From Rufibacter hautae (GTDB lineage Bacteria > Bacteroidota > Bacteroidia > Cytophagales > Hymenobacteraceae), in assembly GCF_008271695.1 (NCBI RefSeq), contig NZ_VKKY01000003.1:1116001-1180000 (forward strand): a stretch of DNA of 64,000 bases, in the 5' to 3' direction. Positions 17,281 to 26,400 of the stretch are shown one piece after another. A program made the position numbers and the translations under genes. The first letter of the stretch is position 1, and every line of letters starts with the position of its first letter. The notes below the pieces were generated by a model. That model ran no database searches, was not told where the DNA came from, and worked only from the letters and a program-made list of their open reading frames with translations.

Positions 17281-17308
17281 TCCCCTCCTTGGAGGGGTAG
17301 GGGTGGGT
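17281..17308 (+). repeat. Cassette repeat R1 (TCCCCTCC..GGAGGGG type)
   Basis: TCCCCTCCTTGGAGGGG followed by a TAGGGGTGGGT arm. It directly abuts the stop codon of the DUF559 gene (3-bp gap) and is inverted relative to R2 at 17695-17722. Other copies: 17866-17893 (same orientation) and 18004-18031 (inverted). Confidence 0.85.
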
Positions 17309-17310
17309 CC

Positions 17311-17682
17311 CTACTGCCGCCGGTTCTCCTCTACCCAGATCTCAATCGTACGCAGCACGTTCTGCATGTCCTGCTTTACCTCTCTGTCTGAAAAGCGCAG
17401 GAAACGCACCCCCAGGTCCTCCAGTCTCCGCTGCCGGGCCACATCCTCTTCAAAAGCATAGTCGTGGCTGTCACCGTCTACCTCAATGGCGAGACGTACT
17501 TCTTTGCAATAGAAGTCCACGATGAAGGTATCCAGGGGTTTCTGTCGGTCAAAATCAAGGCCCTGCATCTTTCTGTTTTTCAATTCATCCCAGAGGAGCA
17601 CCTCAGCAAGAGTACTGTTCTTGCGGAGCTTTTTGGCCAACTCCTTCAAGTACGGTTTGTAGGGAATGATGGTACGTCGCAT
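17311..17682 (-). CDS. DUF559 endonuclease-domain protein (Vsr/PD-(D/E)XK-like)
   Basis: A 123-residue single-domain protein of the DUF559 family, whose fold resembles very-short-patch (Vsr) endonucleases. Key residues are in FIVDFYCKEVRLAIEVDGDSH: the Asp of VDFYC, the Glu of AIEVDG and the following His, matching the expected nuclease centre. The start at 17682 (MRRTIIPY) is the usual family N-terminus; a GTG at 17700 lies inside the flanking repeat and is unlikely. The gene fills almost the whole interval between inverted repeats R1 and R2. From memory, such genes are often found between G-rich repeats in Bacteroidota; a role in spreading the repeats is inference. Confidence 0.88.
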   Translation of the reverse strand: MRRTIIPYKPYLKELAKKLRKNSTLAEVLLWDELKNRKMQGLDFDRQKPLDTFIVDFYCKEVRLAIEVDGDSHDYAFEEDVARQRRLEDLGVRFLRFSDREVKQDMQNVLRTIEIWVEENRRQ

Positions 17683-17694
17683 AGGCCACCGTTT

Positions 17695-17722
17695 ACCCAC
17701 CCCAACCCCTCCCAGGAGGGGA
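17695..17722 (-). repeat. Cassette repeat R2 (inverted copy of R1)
   Basis: Reverse complement of the R1-type sequence (ACCCACCCCAACCCCTCC, then caggagggga). It starts 12 bp upstream of the DUF559 start, so R1 and R2 bracket that gene. Confidence 0.85.
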
Positions 17723-17865
17723 ATAGTTCACTACCAATCGGCAAGTCAAAGCTTTTGAGTTGTTGTTTGCCCCTGCAAGCCAACTACTTACAAATAGTAA
17801 AAGCCAAGTCTATTCACCACCCGCATAACAAGTCTGTTCACCATTCAAATAAAATTACCAGAGAT

Positions 17866-17893
17866 TCCCCTCCTGGGAGGGGTAGGGGTGGGT
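17866..17893 (+). repeat. Cassette repeat R3
   Basis: The same repeat in the R1 orientation. With inverted R4 it brackets 110 bp that contain no convincing gene, like an emptied version of the R1-R2 cassette. The remainder of 17723-18168 has no recognised gene. Confidence 0.82.
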
Positions 17894-18003
17894 AAAGACT
17901 GCTCCCCCAACAACCCATGTTTTTAAAAGTATAGCACCTCCGGCCGCTCCTTACTACTTGACCGCACTTCCCTTCGGAAAACAGCAGAGTACAGCAAATG
18001 TAA

Positions 18004-18031
18004 ACCCACCCCAACCCCTCCCAGGAGGGGA
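18004..18031 (-). repeat. Cassette repeat R4 (inverted copy of R3)
   Basis: Reverse complement of R3, matching R2 base for base over the core ACCCCTCCCAGGAGGGGA. Confidence 0.82.
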
Positions 18032-18168
18032 ATTCCTAAGACACGTTGGTTGCTTGAAAGACAAGCATGATGCCATAGGAAACAGGCTGTCATTGGTATT
18101 TTACCAACGGATGAATCCCCATCTACCAGCTTTCTGCTTAGTACCACCTCCGCCGAATTTTCAAGGGC

Positions 18169-19119
18169 TTACTCCACCACCACGTTGTCCACGTGGACCT
18201 GCACTGTTCCGTTAATGTCAACGCTGGCCCAGAACATGCCTTGGGTGCTGAAGGTGATGCCGGTGTTTCCCTGGGCATCCAGTGCGATGACACCGCCTTC
18301 TCCGCCGGCTTTGGCTACTTTCTGGTGAATGACCTCCTGTACTGCCTGTTCCACGGTGAGGCCTTTATATTCCATGAGAGCCGCAATGTCATGGGCAACG
18401 GTGTGGCGCATGAAAAACTCGCCGTGACCTGTGCCTGAGACTGCGCAGACGTGGTTCGCGTAGGTGCCCGCGCCAATGATAGGGGAATCGCCCACCCGCC
18501 CGAAACGTTTGTTGAGCATGCCGCCGGTGGAGGTGCCCGCCGCCAGTCGGCCATCCAGGTCCAAAGCCACGGCACCCACGGTGCCCAGTTTAGTGGAGGG
18601 TTGCGGCTGACCTTGGGCCTCGGCGGCTTTCACTTGTTGTATCTGGGTGCGGCGCTCTTCCAACTCAAAATAGGAGGGAGGCACCAGCTCCAGGCCCACG
18701 GTGGCGGCAAACGCCTCGGCGCCGGAGCCCACCATCATCACGTGGGCCGAGGCTTCCATGACCTTGCGGGCCGCGGAGATGGGGTTCTTGATGGTGCGCA
18801 CCCCGGCCACCGCACCCGCTAGAAACGCAGCACCGTCCATGATGGAGGCGTCCAATTCTACGGTCTCGTCATTAGAGAAAACCGCCCCATGCGCGGCGTT
18901 GAATAAAGGAGAATCCTCCAGAATCCTGATGCTGGTTTCTACGGCCTCCACACTGCTTTTGCCTTCCAGCAAGGCCTGGTAACCGGCCTGCGCCGCCTCG
19001 CGCAATTTGGCCTCGTAGGCAGTTCTGCGTGGGACAGGCAAGGGTTCTGGGTAGACGTTGCCGCAGCCGCCGTGCACAACAAGGGCCGGAGCAGAGGTAG
19101 AGGGTGAAGATTGAGACAT
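18169..19119 (-). CDS. Isoaspartyl peptidase/L-asparaginase (Ntn hydrolase), copy 1
   Basis: A 316-residue plant-type (type 2) asparaginase/isoaspartyl dipeptidase of the N-terminal-nucleophile hydrolase family. It is made as a precursor and cleaves itself before T180 in KLGTVGAVALD; that Thr then acts as nucleophile. Other marks are VVHGGCG at the N-terminus, ELDASIMDG, and GDSPIIGAGTYA after the nucleophile. There is no signal peptide, so it should act in the cytoplasm, releasing amino acids from isoaspartyl peptides or asparagine. It is a diverged tandem paralogue of the gene at 19461, separated by a terminator, so the two are probably transcribed separately. Confidence 0.9.
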   Translation of the reverse strand: MSQSSPSTSAPALVVHGGCGNVYPEPLPVPRRTAYEAKLREAAQAGYQALLEGKSSVEAVETSIRILEDSPLFNAAHGAVFSNDETVELDASIMDGAAFLAGAVAGVRTIKNPISAARKVMEASAHVMMVGSGAEAFAATVGLELVPPSYFELEERRTQIQQVKAAEAQGQPQPSTKLGTVGAVALDLDGRLAAGTSTGGMLNKRFGRVGDSPIIGAGTYANHVCAVSGTGHGEFFMRHTVAHDIAALMEYKGLTVEQAVQEVIHQKVAKAGGEGGVIALDAQGNTGITFSTQGMFWASVDINGTVQVHVDNVVVE

Positions 19120-19347
19120 TTCAGGTGTTTGATTTATGAAATCAGATGGGCAAGTTACAGCTTTGCCGCCGCTTTCCAGCCCATGATGTTCAATCCTGAG
19201 GAAGGTGTGGGAAGAATGTAAACCCCCGATGAAGATAAGGTGCTGTTTTCAGGCCATTTCCTGAAAATCGGCTTGAAAACAAAATTCAATTAGAAATAGA
19301 ATCAGCATTTGCCTGTTGAAGCCAAACACCAGGATGATGGCCTAAGT

Positions 19348-19396
19348 AAAAAGCGTTTCAGGCCTGCTTTATGCAAAACAGGCCCGAAACGCTTTT
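19348..19396. terminator. Terminator, GGCCTGTTTT palindrome family
   Basis: Arms AAAAGCGTTTCAGGCCTG (19348-19365) and CAGGCCCGAAACGCTTTT (19379-19396) pair with one mismatch. It lies between the two asparaginase genes, 65 bp after the stop of the upstream one. Nothing else was recognised in 19120-19460. Confidence 0.75.
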
Positions 19397-19460
19397 CGCA
19401 TTTTATGGTTGATTTTATTTGTCTCTCCTACCTTAGACGAAGTTTGAAGACGGAGAAGGC

Positions 19461-20396
19461 TTATTCTGTATCCCACTCGCCGGTGTCATCTCGCCAGATG
19501 GCCAGGTAGGTGGGGTCATTGTTCTTTTTGCAGGCCCGGAACATAAGAGCCGTCTCAAAGCTGAATTCCACGTTTCCCTCTGGGTCTAAGGCGATGAAGT
19601 TGCGGTCGCCCTCAATGCGGTCTTTGTATACGGTCATGGCTTCCTGGGAGGCCTCCTTCAATGACAGGTTTTTGTATTTCATGAGGGCGTACACTTCATG
19701 GGCCACGTTGGCGCGCATGATGCCTTCGCCATCGCCGGTGCAGGAGACGGCTACTACCTCGTTGTTGGCGTAGGTGCCGGAACCGATGATGGGCGAGTCA
19801 CCCACTCGGCCCGGGTACTGGTTTTCCAGGCCTCCGGTAGAGGTAGCCGCGGCCAGGTTGCCGTCCATGTCCAGGGCCACGGCGCCCACGGTGTCTTTCA
19901 GGAGCTCATCCTTTTCCTTCTTTTTGGCCTTCTTCAGAGACTTTATTTTTTCCTCGGTTTTGAAATACTCCTCGCTTTTCATCTCCAGATCCTGCTCCCG
20001 GGCAAAGTTCTCGGCCCCAATGCTGGTGAGAAATACGTGCGGGGAGCGCTGCATGATGGTTTTGGCCAGGGTAATGGGGTGCTTCACGTGTTTCACCCCA
20101 GACACGGCCCCAGCCTGCATGTTTTTTCCGTCCATGATGGAGGCATCAAATTCTATGCTTTCGTCTTTGGCCAGGCTGCCGCCGCGACCGGCATTAAAAA
20201 GTTGGTTGTTTTCCATGCTTTTCACGGCGGCTTCCACGGCATCAATGGCGCTGCCGCCCATTTCCAGGATGTGCCAACCGGCCATGAGGGCGTTGTCCAG
20301 TCCATGCCGGTAGGCTGCCTCTTTGGCCTCTCCTAATTCCTCGCGGCTTTGGTTCTCGGCTCCTCCATGGATGGCAATGACGAAGTTCTTCTTCAT
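19461..20396 (-). CDS. Isoaspartyl peptidase/L-asparaginase (Ntn hydrolase), copy 2
   Basis: A 311-residue paralogue of the preceding enzyme. It keeps AIHGGA, LFNAGRGG, EFDASIMDG and the self-cleavage site with T169 in DTVGAVALD, then GDSPIIGSGTYA. Just before the cleavage site is a very Lys-rich linker (about 148-168), which in this family is the flexible region near the scissile bond. No signal peptide was seen, so it is likely cytoplasmic. Different linkers and N-termini suggest the two copies may differ in peptide preference (inference). Confidence 0.9.
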   Translation of the reverse strand: MKKNFVIAIHGGAENQSREELGEAKEAAYRHGLDNALMAGWHILEMGGSAIDAVEAAVKSMENNQLFNAGRGGSLAKDESIEFDASIMDGKNMQAGAVSGVKHVKHPITLAKTIMQRSPHVFLTSIGAENFAREQDLEMKSEEYFKTEEKIKSLKKAKKKEKDELLKDTVGAVALDMDGNLAAATSTGGLENQYPGRVGDSPIIGSGTYANNEVVAVSCTGDGEGIMRANVAHEVYALMKYKNLSLKEASQEAMTVYKDRIEGDRNFIALDPEGNVEFSFETALMFRACKKNNDPTYLAIWRDDTGEWDTE

Positions 20397-20628
20397 AACG
20401 GTAGTGTCTTTGGTTGTAGGGTATGCGCGTGGTTCTATCCCCGTTGTTTAAATGTACGGCGCCTACAGAATGCGGTTGGTTAGATAAGTACTGAAAGAAA
20501 GCCGGGGATTTACGGAAGCGCGGTTTTGGGTACTTTTTCTGATTTCAGGCGCTAAACGGAAGAGGGGTTTCAGCTGGTTCTTGCAGCTTGGCAACCAAAC
20601 ACAAAACCGCCTTGATTGAGAAAATTCA

Positions 20629-20814
20629 GTGTTTTATCATCAGATTTCCAGTGTTTGTTCCGGCACTTTCCAGGAGGGGAAGAACGTATGCATAGTACTA
20701 TTAAGAGATCTAATAAATGACGGCCGCAGGGTATTTTTAGAAGTGCCCCATGGAAAAACCATCCAAAGTATAGCAGATGACCTTACATCCCAAATACGGC
20801 AAAACCTGGCTTAG
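20629..20814 (+). CDS. Possible small protein, uncertain
   Basis: A GTG-initiated frame of 61 codons. The second half (LLRDLINDGRRVFLEVPHG and onward) is protein-like with an amphipathic pattern, but there is no clear ribosome-binding site and no family I recognise. It may be a decayed fragment or chance. The rest of 20397-20960 shows no gene. Confidence 0.22.
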   Translation: MFYHQISSVCSGTFQEGKNVCIVLLRDLINDGRRVFLEVPHGKTIQSIADDLTSQIRQNLA

Positions 20815-20960
20815 GCTACCCGAGAAAGCCAAGAAGTGGCTGCGCCAGTGGGATTGGGTTAGTCATACCGGGAACCATTTTGCCGCAGGTGAGCAGGCAG
20901 GAAAAGATCACCATACGGCTACCGCCACTACGCAGAAATAATCAAGGAGAACCCAGAGCC

Positions 20961-21293
20961 ATGCAAAAGATCATCACAGAGGAGAGAGGCGATAACTTGG
21001 TTATTCTGTTGCAGAATGACCTGGATGCATCTGACCAGCAGTTAGCGCACCAGTTGCAGCGTACCCGGCACGGCGGCCACCTAAGCATTTTGGTGGACTG
21101 CGCCAGTCTGGAATGCATTAAAACCTTGGGTTTCTGCCATTTTGTGAACCAATTGCTCTTGTTGAAGGTCTACGAGGTAGACATTGCCCTGCTGAACCTA
21201 AGCCAGAAGCAGCAACATATTCTGCGGCTTTTGCAGGTGGAGCCGTTCTTTCACGTGATACCAGATCTTGGGGAAGCCCCTTCATCAGAATAA
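20961..21293 (+). CDS. STAS-like small protein
   Basis: A 110-residue protein with the alpha/beta pattern of an anti-anti-sigma STAS domain: an N-terminal strand NLVILLQNDLDAS, then LSILVDCASLECIKTLGFCHF, where the usual SSxG loop has become IKTLG with no serine. It probably binds a partner without phosphorylation control. The start at 20961 follows a good AAGGAGA ribosome-binding site 13 bp upstream, which rules out the longer frame. It is followed by the small gene at 21411 with a similar ribosome-binding site. Confidence 0.6.
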   Translation: MQKIITEERGDNLVILLQNDLDASDQQLAHQLQRTRHGGHLSILVDCASLECIKTLGFCHFVNQLLLLKVYEVDIALLNLSQKQQHILRLLQVEPFFHVIPDLGEAPSSE

Positions 21294-21410
21294 GCGCTAA
21301 AGAAAAGGTTTCCGCGTCTTACCTTTTCATTGGGAAGGTTAGTCTACACGGCAAGGTTTGAAGTTTGCAAACGCTTCAAAAAAACAGAAAGCAAGGAGAG
21401 TAGAAACAGA

Positions 21411-21752
21411 ATGAGGCTGGAAGAATTTACCGATATGAAAGAGGGGCTGGCCTATCTGAACCAGCAAGGATATATCCATACGTTTCAATACTGCCCGGAG
21501 GGGTGGCTTTGCCCGGAAACCCGGCAGGCCTTCGCCCCGGAAGAAATGCAGGTGGAGGCTTGCCACCGGTTTCAGCACTACGGCGGCGCCCGAAGCGTGG
21601 CGGTTCTTTACGCAGTGCAGGCAAGAAACGGCCTCAAGGGCATTATCATAGACAATTGCTCTACCTACGGCAACGCCCAGTTTGGGGAATTTCTGGTGCG
21701 CATGAAGCTTCACCAGATTCAGCCCATTCTTCCAAAACAAGCCAATAACTGA
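21411..21752 (+). CDS. Small conserved Bacteroidota protein, function unknown
   Basis: A 113-residue protein. Its layout resembles a ~100-residue Bacteroidota family often labelled, probably wrongly, phosphoribosylpyrophosphate synthetase: an N-terminal LxYLNQQGY helix, a Cys-containing segment, APEEMQVEACHRF, then VAVLYAVQ.RNGLKGIIID and a C-terminal helix. That likeness is from memory. It has neither the length nor the motifs of a real PRPP synthetase. The start at 21411 is set by AAGGAGAG about 12 bp upstream. It converges on the PLD-family gene with an 11-bp gap. Confidence 0.6.
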   Translation: MRLEEFTDMKEGLAYLNQQGYIHTFQYCPEGWLCPETRQAFAPEEMQVEACHRFQHYGGARSVAVLYAVQARNGLKGIIIDNCSTYGNAQFGEFLVRMKLHQIQPILPKQANN

Positions 21753-21763
21753 CCTCGGTTTGC

Positions 21764-22297
21764 CTATGACCGGAAGGGATCCATCTCCTTCCACAGGCGG
21801 TTGAATTCCTTAGAGTAATCTGCCACCACGTGGGCATCTGACGTCACCAGAATGTTCTCATGGTTGTACAAGGCGGCGCTTCGGGTCCAGTTGTAGGAGC
21901 CGGTGAGCACATGCGCATGGTCCATGATAGCGAACTTGTGGTGCATGTGGTTAGGGGTGTTGTCTATCTTGGTGCTTATGCCTGCTTGTGACAGCTGCCT
22001 GATGTCTGAGCCCTTGTCAAAAAGCTTTTCATTGTCGGTGAGCAGTTGAATGTCTATCCCCTTGCGGTGAGCCGCCAGAATGGCGTTGGTGATACGGTCA
22101 TCTGAAATGGTGAACACGCAGATTTTAAGCGATGTTGTAGCCGATCCAATGAAGGCCAGAATAGCCTTCAAACAATCTTCACCAGGGCTGAAATAAGTGG
22201 CATTTTTTACTTTGGGGGCACTCTTGAACAAAGAAAGGACAGATTTCACAGGGGAAAAATTAAGGGTTCTGAGGCGTAAGATACAAACTAACCGCAT
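21764..22297 (-). CDS. Phospholipase D-like domain protein (single HKD)
   Basis: A 177-residue protein with one PLD catalytic motif, HHKFAIMDHAHVLTGSYNWT, containing the H-x-K-x4-D signature plus the downstream S-x-N. Single-motif members such as Nuc endonuclease and cardiolipin hydrolases act as dimers, cutting DNA/RNA or phospholipids; the substrate is undetermined. The first ~35 residues are basic and partly hydrophobic but not a clear signal peptide, and the start is uncertain because no alternative ATG fits better. It stands alone on the minus strand. Confidence 0.82.
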   Translation of the reverse strand: MRLVCILRLRTLNFSPVKSVLSLFKSAPKVKNATYFSPGEDCLKAILAFIGSATTSLKICVFTISDDRITNAILAAHRKGIDIQLLTDNEKLFDKGSDIRQLSQAGISTKIDNTPNHMHHKFAIMDHAHVLTGSYNWTRSAALYNHENILVTSDAHVVADYSKEFNRLWKEMDPFRS

Positions 22298-22968
22298 ACT
22301 CAGTTAAGGCCAATCGCCTATACCTCCTAAGTAAGGCCGTTTCCCAACTGTTTTTCCAAAATGGCCACTAAACAGAAATCAAATTTACTGATCCTATAAA
22401 GTCAGTCATCCTTGCATTTGTTGCCTGACTAATTCCCGTAATGCAGGACTATCTGAAATTACAAGCCTCCCTATAACCTCCTAGTTTCTTCTAGCCATAA
22501 CTCAAAGGCCTTACGACTTGAGGTGCTTTCTTCCCTAAGATAGCACGCATTCTGTCCCCCTTTGAAGGGGTAGGGGGATGACAAGCCAGGCAAAGAACCA
22601 ACAAACACCTGCTAAGCAGAACCTATAAACGTACCTTGGCCACTAACCCAGCAAGAACAATCAACACGGAGATCAAGAGAAACCATGGCGTTTTTCATCT
22701 CTTTTGTTGAAAAGAAGCTCAAACCAGATTGGGTTCTACTTTTGGTTAAAATCTTGCCACCTAAAACCTTGGCACCGGAAAAACTTTGCAAAAAGCGGAT
22801 TTGAATTTTTAGCAGCAGAACTCATGATTCATTTTGATTACATTGTATTATTTGAATTTCAAGGAAGTAATCTTAAAACTTGGAAAAATTATTTTCTGCA
22901 AAAAGGTTGTTTTTGTAAAAGTTGTGCCCTTACCTTTAGGGCATCTTTATTGGAGATTTATAAAGAAG
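22298..22968. other. Intergenic, repeats only
   Basis: About 670 bp with no convincing gene. It contains a member of the palindromic terminator family near 22338-22375 (gccgtttcccaactg..) and the G-rich repeat at 22555. A frame at 22704-23060 runs through the riboswitch and was rejected. Confidence 0.5.
22555..22580 (+). repeat. Dispersed palindromic repeat, CCCCCTTTGAAGGGG type
   Basis: Preceded by CACGCATTC, which also precedes the copies at 34213 and 53765, so the conserved unit is longer than the palindrome. No inverted partner nearby. Confidence 0.75.
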
Positions 22969-23038
22969 AGGCGAGAGAGCAGGCTCCGGGACCCTCTAGC
23001 AACCTTCGGCCCGGCCGAAAAGGTGCTAACACCTGCCC
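22969..23038 (+). promoter_or_regulatory. SAM (S-box-like) riboswitch
   Basis: The strand has S-box hallmarks in order: GAGAGAGCAGG, CTAGCAACC, AAGGTGCTAAC and ACCTGCCC. Possible pairings are a closing stem GCAGG (22979-22983) with CCTGC (23032-23036) and a hairpin CCTTCGGCC/GGCCGAA..AAGG (23003-23023). The stretch between GAGAG and GCAACC is shorter than in the textbook Bacillus form, so it is a compact variant. It points at two cysteine-run leader peptides and the SusC/SusD operon. SAM binding would normally lower expression when sulfur amino acids are plentiful. Confidence 0.72.
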
Positions 23039-23066
23039 AATTTTTGGGAACTATAAATAATTGACC

Positions 23067-23159
23067 ATGCAACCACAGATTTTGCACCCTCGCTTGACCA
23101 CTTACAGCCATCCTGCTTCCCGGCAGATCCTGCGAATGCAGGCTTGTTGTTGCTGTTAA
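23067..23159 (+). CDS. Cys-run leader peptide 1 (30 aa)
   Basis: An ATG-initiated frame 28 bp after the riboswitch: it begins MQPQILHPRLTTYSH and ends in RMQACCCC then stop, with four successive cysteine codons (TGT TGT TGC TGT). A run of one amino acid's codons right before the stop is the usual design of attenuation or leader peptides that sense charged tRNA supply, here tRNA-Cys. It could therefore couple SusCD expression to cysteine. A ribosomally made modified peptide is a less likely alternative. Confidence 0.6.
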   Translation: MQPQILHPRLTTYSHPASRQILRMQACCCC

Positions 23160-23247
23160 GTCCTAGCGCCACCTCTTTCTTTATTGGCATAGCCTTGTTC
23201 ACCCTGCGGTGAGGCGCGCTGATGTCCTCCTGTTTTTTCAAACTCAA

Positions 23248-23379
23248 ATGTATATGAGCTATTCTTTACCCTTCTCTTCTATGGAGAACGGTGCTCCTGC
23301 GGGAGTATCCTTCCAGTTTTCAACCGCTGCTCTTCCTGTGAGCGCCATGCCCCTCTGCGCCCGAATGTGTTGTTGTTAA
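23248..23379 (+). CDS. Cys-run leader peptide 2 (up to 43 aa)
   Basis: A second frame downstream of peptide 1 ends in MPLCARMCCC then stop (TGT TGT TGT TAA), very like the end of the first (RMQACCCC). Starts at 23248, 23254 or 23281 are all in frame; the shortest gives 32 residues. A tandem arrangement of two Cys-ending frames between a SAM riboswitch and SusC supports a regulatory role rather than chance. The remaining ~105 bp before SusC have no clear terminator stem. Confidence 0.5.
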   Translation: MYMSYSLPFSSMENGAPAGVSFQFSTAALPVSAMPLCARMCCC

Positions 23380-23484
23380 ACACTGTTTCGTTGCACTAAT
23401 CCGATAGCAACCTTTCTATTTTTAAAATGCCGGTGTCGTCCTGATGCCGGGTAGGAATTGTCTTGTCTTTATAATTTTATAAAA

Positions 23485-26400
23485 ATGCAAACGAATACAA
23501 GTAGTACTCTGAAAAGTCTAGTAAGTCTGGGGGTATTATTAGCCATATTGCTGGCCCATGCTGCCTTTGCCCAAGGCCAACAGGTGACGGGCTTAGTGAC
23601 CAATACTAAAGGAACCGAGGCTCTGGCGGGCGTGAGCGTGGTGCTGAAGGGCACCACCAGCGGCACCTTCACCAACGCCGAGGGGCGTTATTCCATTCCG
23701 GCCAAAGCCGGTCAGACACTGGTGTTTTCCAGTATTGGGTATACGCCGGTAGAGGCGGTGGTGAACGGAAGCACCGTAAACGTGACCCTGAAAGAAGACA
23801 CCAAAAGCCTGGAGGAAATTGTGGTGGTGGGCTACGGAACGCAGTCACAAAAGGCGGTTTCCAGCTCGGTGAGTACGGTGAACGTGGAAGACCTGAGGGG
23901 TTTGCCGGTTACTTCTCCAGACCAACTGATTCAGGGGAAAGCCGCCGGGGTGCAGATTTCCTCGGCCAGTGGCGCACCGGGGGGCGGTATCAGCGTGAGC
24001 GTGCGCGGGGCCACTTCCATCAACGCCAGTAACTCGCCGTTGTACGTGATTGACGGCGTGTTCATCAACAACCAGTCACTGAGCAACCTGGGCTTGGGTG
24101 GACAGACGTTCAACCCGCTGGCCGATTTGAACCCCGCGGATATTGAGAGTATTCAGGTACTGAAAGATGCCAACGCCACAGCCATTTACGGGTCAAGAGG
24201 AGCCAACGGGGTGGTGCTGATTACCACCAAGCGCGGCAAGTTGAACGCGGGTTCTAAAATCAGTTTCCAGACCTACTTCGGTTGGGCCAAGGCACCTAAG
24301 CTCTATGAAACCGTGAACGCCCAGCAGGAAGCCGAACTCATCAACGAAGCTTTCCTGAACGATGGCGGTGCTTTCGCTTCCCGTCCGTTCCGTCCGAAAG
24401 CCGAAGGAGGACGTGGGTTACCCGAGGAGCAGACCACGTACTCCCGCATTCCGGATGTGTTCCAGACCGCCAAAACCCAGAGCTATGACCTGTCGGCCTC
24501 GGGTGGGTCAGACAAAAGCCGGTACTTTATTGGCGGCAGCTATTTCTCGCAGGAAGGGATTGTGAAACCGGCTTTGTTCGAGCGTTTCAGCGGGCGGTTT
24601 AACTTTGACCATAACCTGAGCGAGAAGCTGACGGTGGGCATCAGTGCCTCGGGCGCGTACAGCCACCGCAACGTGAGCCGCAATGACAATAGCGCCCAAG
24701 GCGTGATTAACTCCTCTCTGTACGTGCAGACGTTCTTGCCCGTGTTCAACGAAGACGGCAGCTACGCCCGCCACAGCATCTTTGATAACCACCTAGCCCT
24801 TATTGAGAACCTGAACATGCAGGGGCACAGCAACCGCCTCATCGGTAACCTGTACGCCGAGTACGAGATTCTGCCGGGCCTGTCGTTCAAATCTAGCTGG
24901 AGCCTGGACTACAACAGCTACATTGACAAAGTCTATAACAACACCCAAATCAGCGTAGGCCTTCCGGCCGGGAACGGCAGCAACACGCAATCCAGTCTGG
25001 TGACGCTCATCAACGAGCAGGTTTTGACCTATAACAAAGCGTTAGGCGATGACCACCGTTTGAACCTGGTTTTGGGAAATACCCTCCAAAGCACCAAATA
25101 CAATTTCCTGACCCTCTCGGGCCAGAAATTCCCAAGCGATAATTTCCAGGAAATCGCTTCTTCGTCCATCCAGACGGGGAGCACTTCTTCGAGCCAGAAC
25201 GGGTTGGTGTCTTTCTTCGGGCGGGCGAGTTACACGTTCAGAGACAAGTACAGCCTGGATGGTAGCCTGCGCGCCGATGGTTCCTCTAAGTTTGCCGCCG
25301 GTAACAAATGGGGTTACTTCCCATCAGTAGGGGCAGCCTGGATTATCTCAGAAGAGGCGTTCGCGAAAAGCCTGCCGTTTGACCAGATAAAGCTGCGCGC
25401 CAACATCGGGTTGTCCGGTAACCAGAATGGTATCAGTGATTTCCCTTCGCAGAGTTTGTGGAGAGCCGGTAGAAATTACCAGAACAACCCCGGCATCAGC
25501 CCCAGCCAGCTGGGCAACCCAGATTTAACCTGGGAAACCACCCGCCAGTGGAACGTGGGACTGGACTTGGCGTTCCTGCAGAACCGCATCAAAGTGGAGG
25601 CCAATTACTACAGCAAATACACCAAAGACTTGCTCATTCAGGTGCCGGTGCCTTCCAAACTGGGCTATTCCAGCGTGTATGAGAACCTGGGCGAGGTGAG
25701 CAACAAAGGGGTGGAGCTGAGCATTTCCTCCGTGAACATCCAGAAAGATGATTTCCAGTGGTCCACTGATTTCAACATCGCCAGGAACAAAAACCGCATT
25801 GAGAAACTTCCTACGCCTATCACCGCCCACTCCCGTGACTGGGTGCGCATGGAAGAAGGAAATTCGCTCTTCGCTTTCTGGGTGTATGACCAACTGTATG
25901 TAGACCCGCAGACCGGCGATGCCGTGTACGATGACGTTGACAAGAACGGCACCATCACTACTGCCGACCGCAAGATTCTGGGCAACGGCGCACCGGATTT
26001 CTTTGGAAGCTTGAACAACACCGTGCGCTTCAAACGGTTCGATGTAGGGGCCCTTTTGTATTTTCAGTCCGGAAACGACATCATCAACCTGAACCGCTTT
26101 TTCATGGAGCACGGCGGTACCCAGAGTGGTATCACCTTCTTCCCGAACCAGCTGAATAGATGGCAGAAGCCCGGCGACATCACCGATGTGCCGCGCCTGA
26201 CCAAACGAGGCAACAACTACACGCTGCCCAGCAGCCGCTACCTGGAAGACGGTTCTTTCCTGCGCCTGCGCTCCATCACCTTGGGCTACAATGTGCCTAC
26301 GGAGTTAGTGAACCGCTTCAAAATCTCCAACCTGCGCCTGTACGCCCTGGCTACCAACCTCTGGACGCTCACCAACTACAGCGGCCTTGACCCCGAGGTA

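Noticed and set aside
17281-18031. Four G/C-rich repeats considered as a CRISPR-like array
   Set aside because: They alternate in orientation, have unequal spacers of 110-390 bp, and no cas genes are nearby.
22704-23060. Plus-strand frame of 118 codons
   Set aside because: It passes through the SAM-type riboswitch and has no protein-like pattern.
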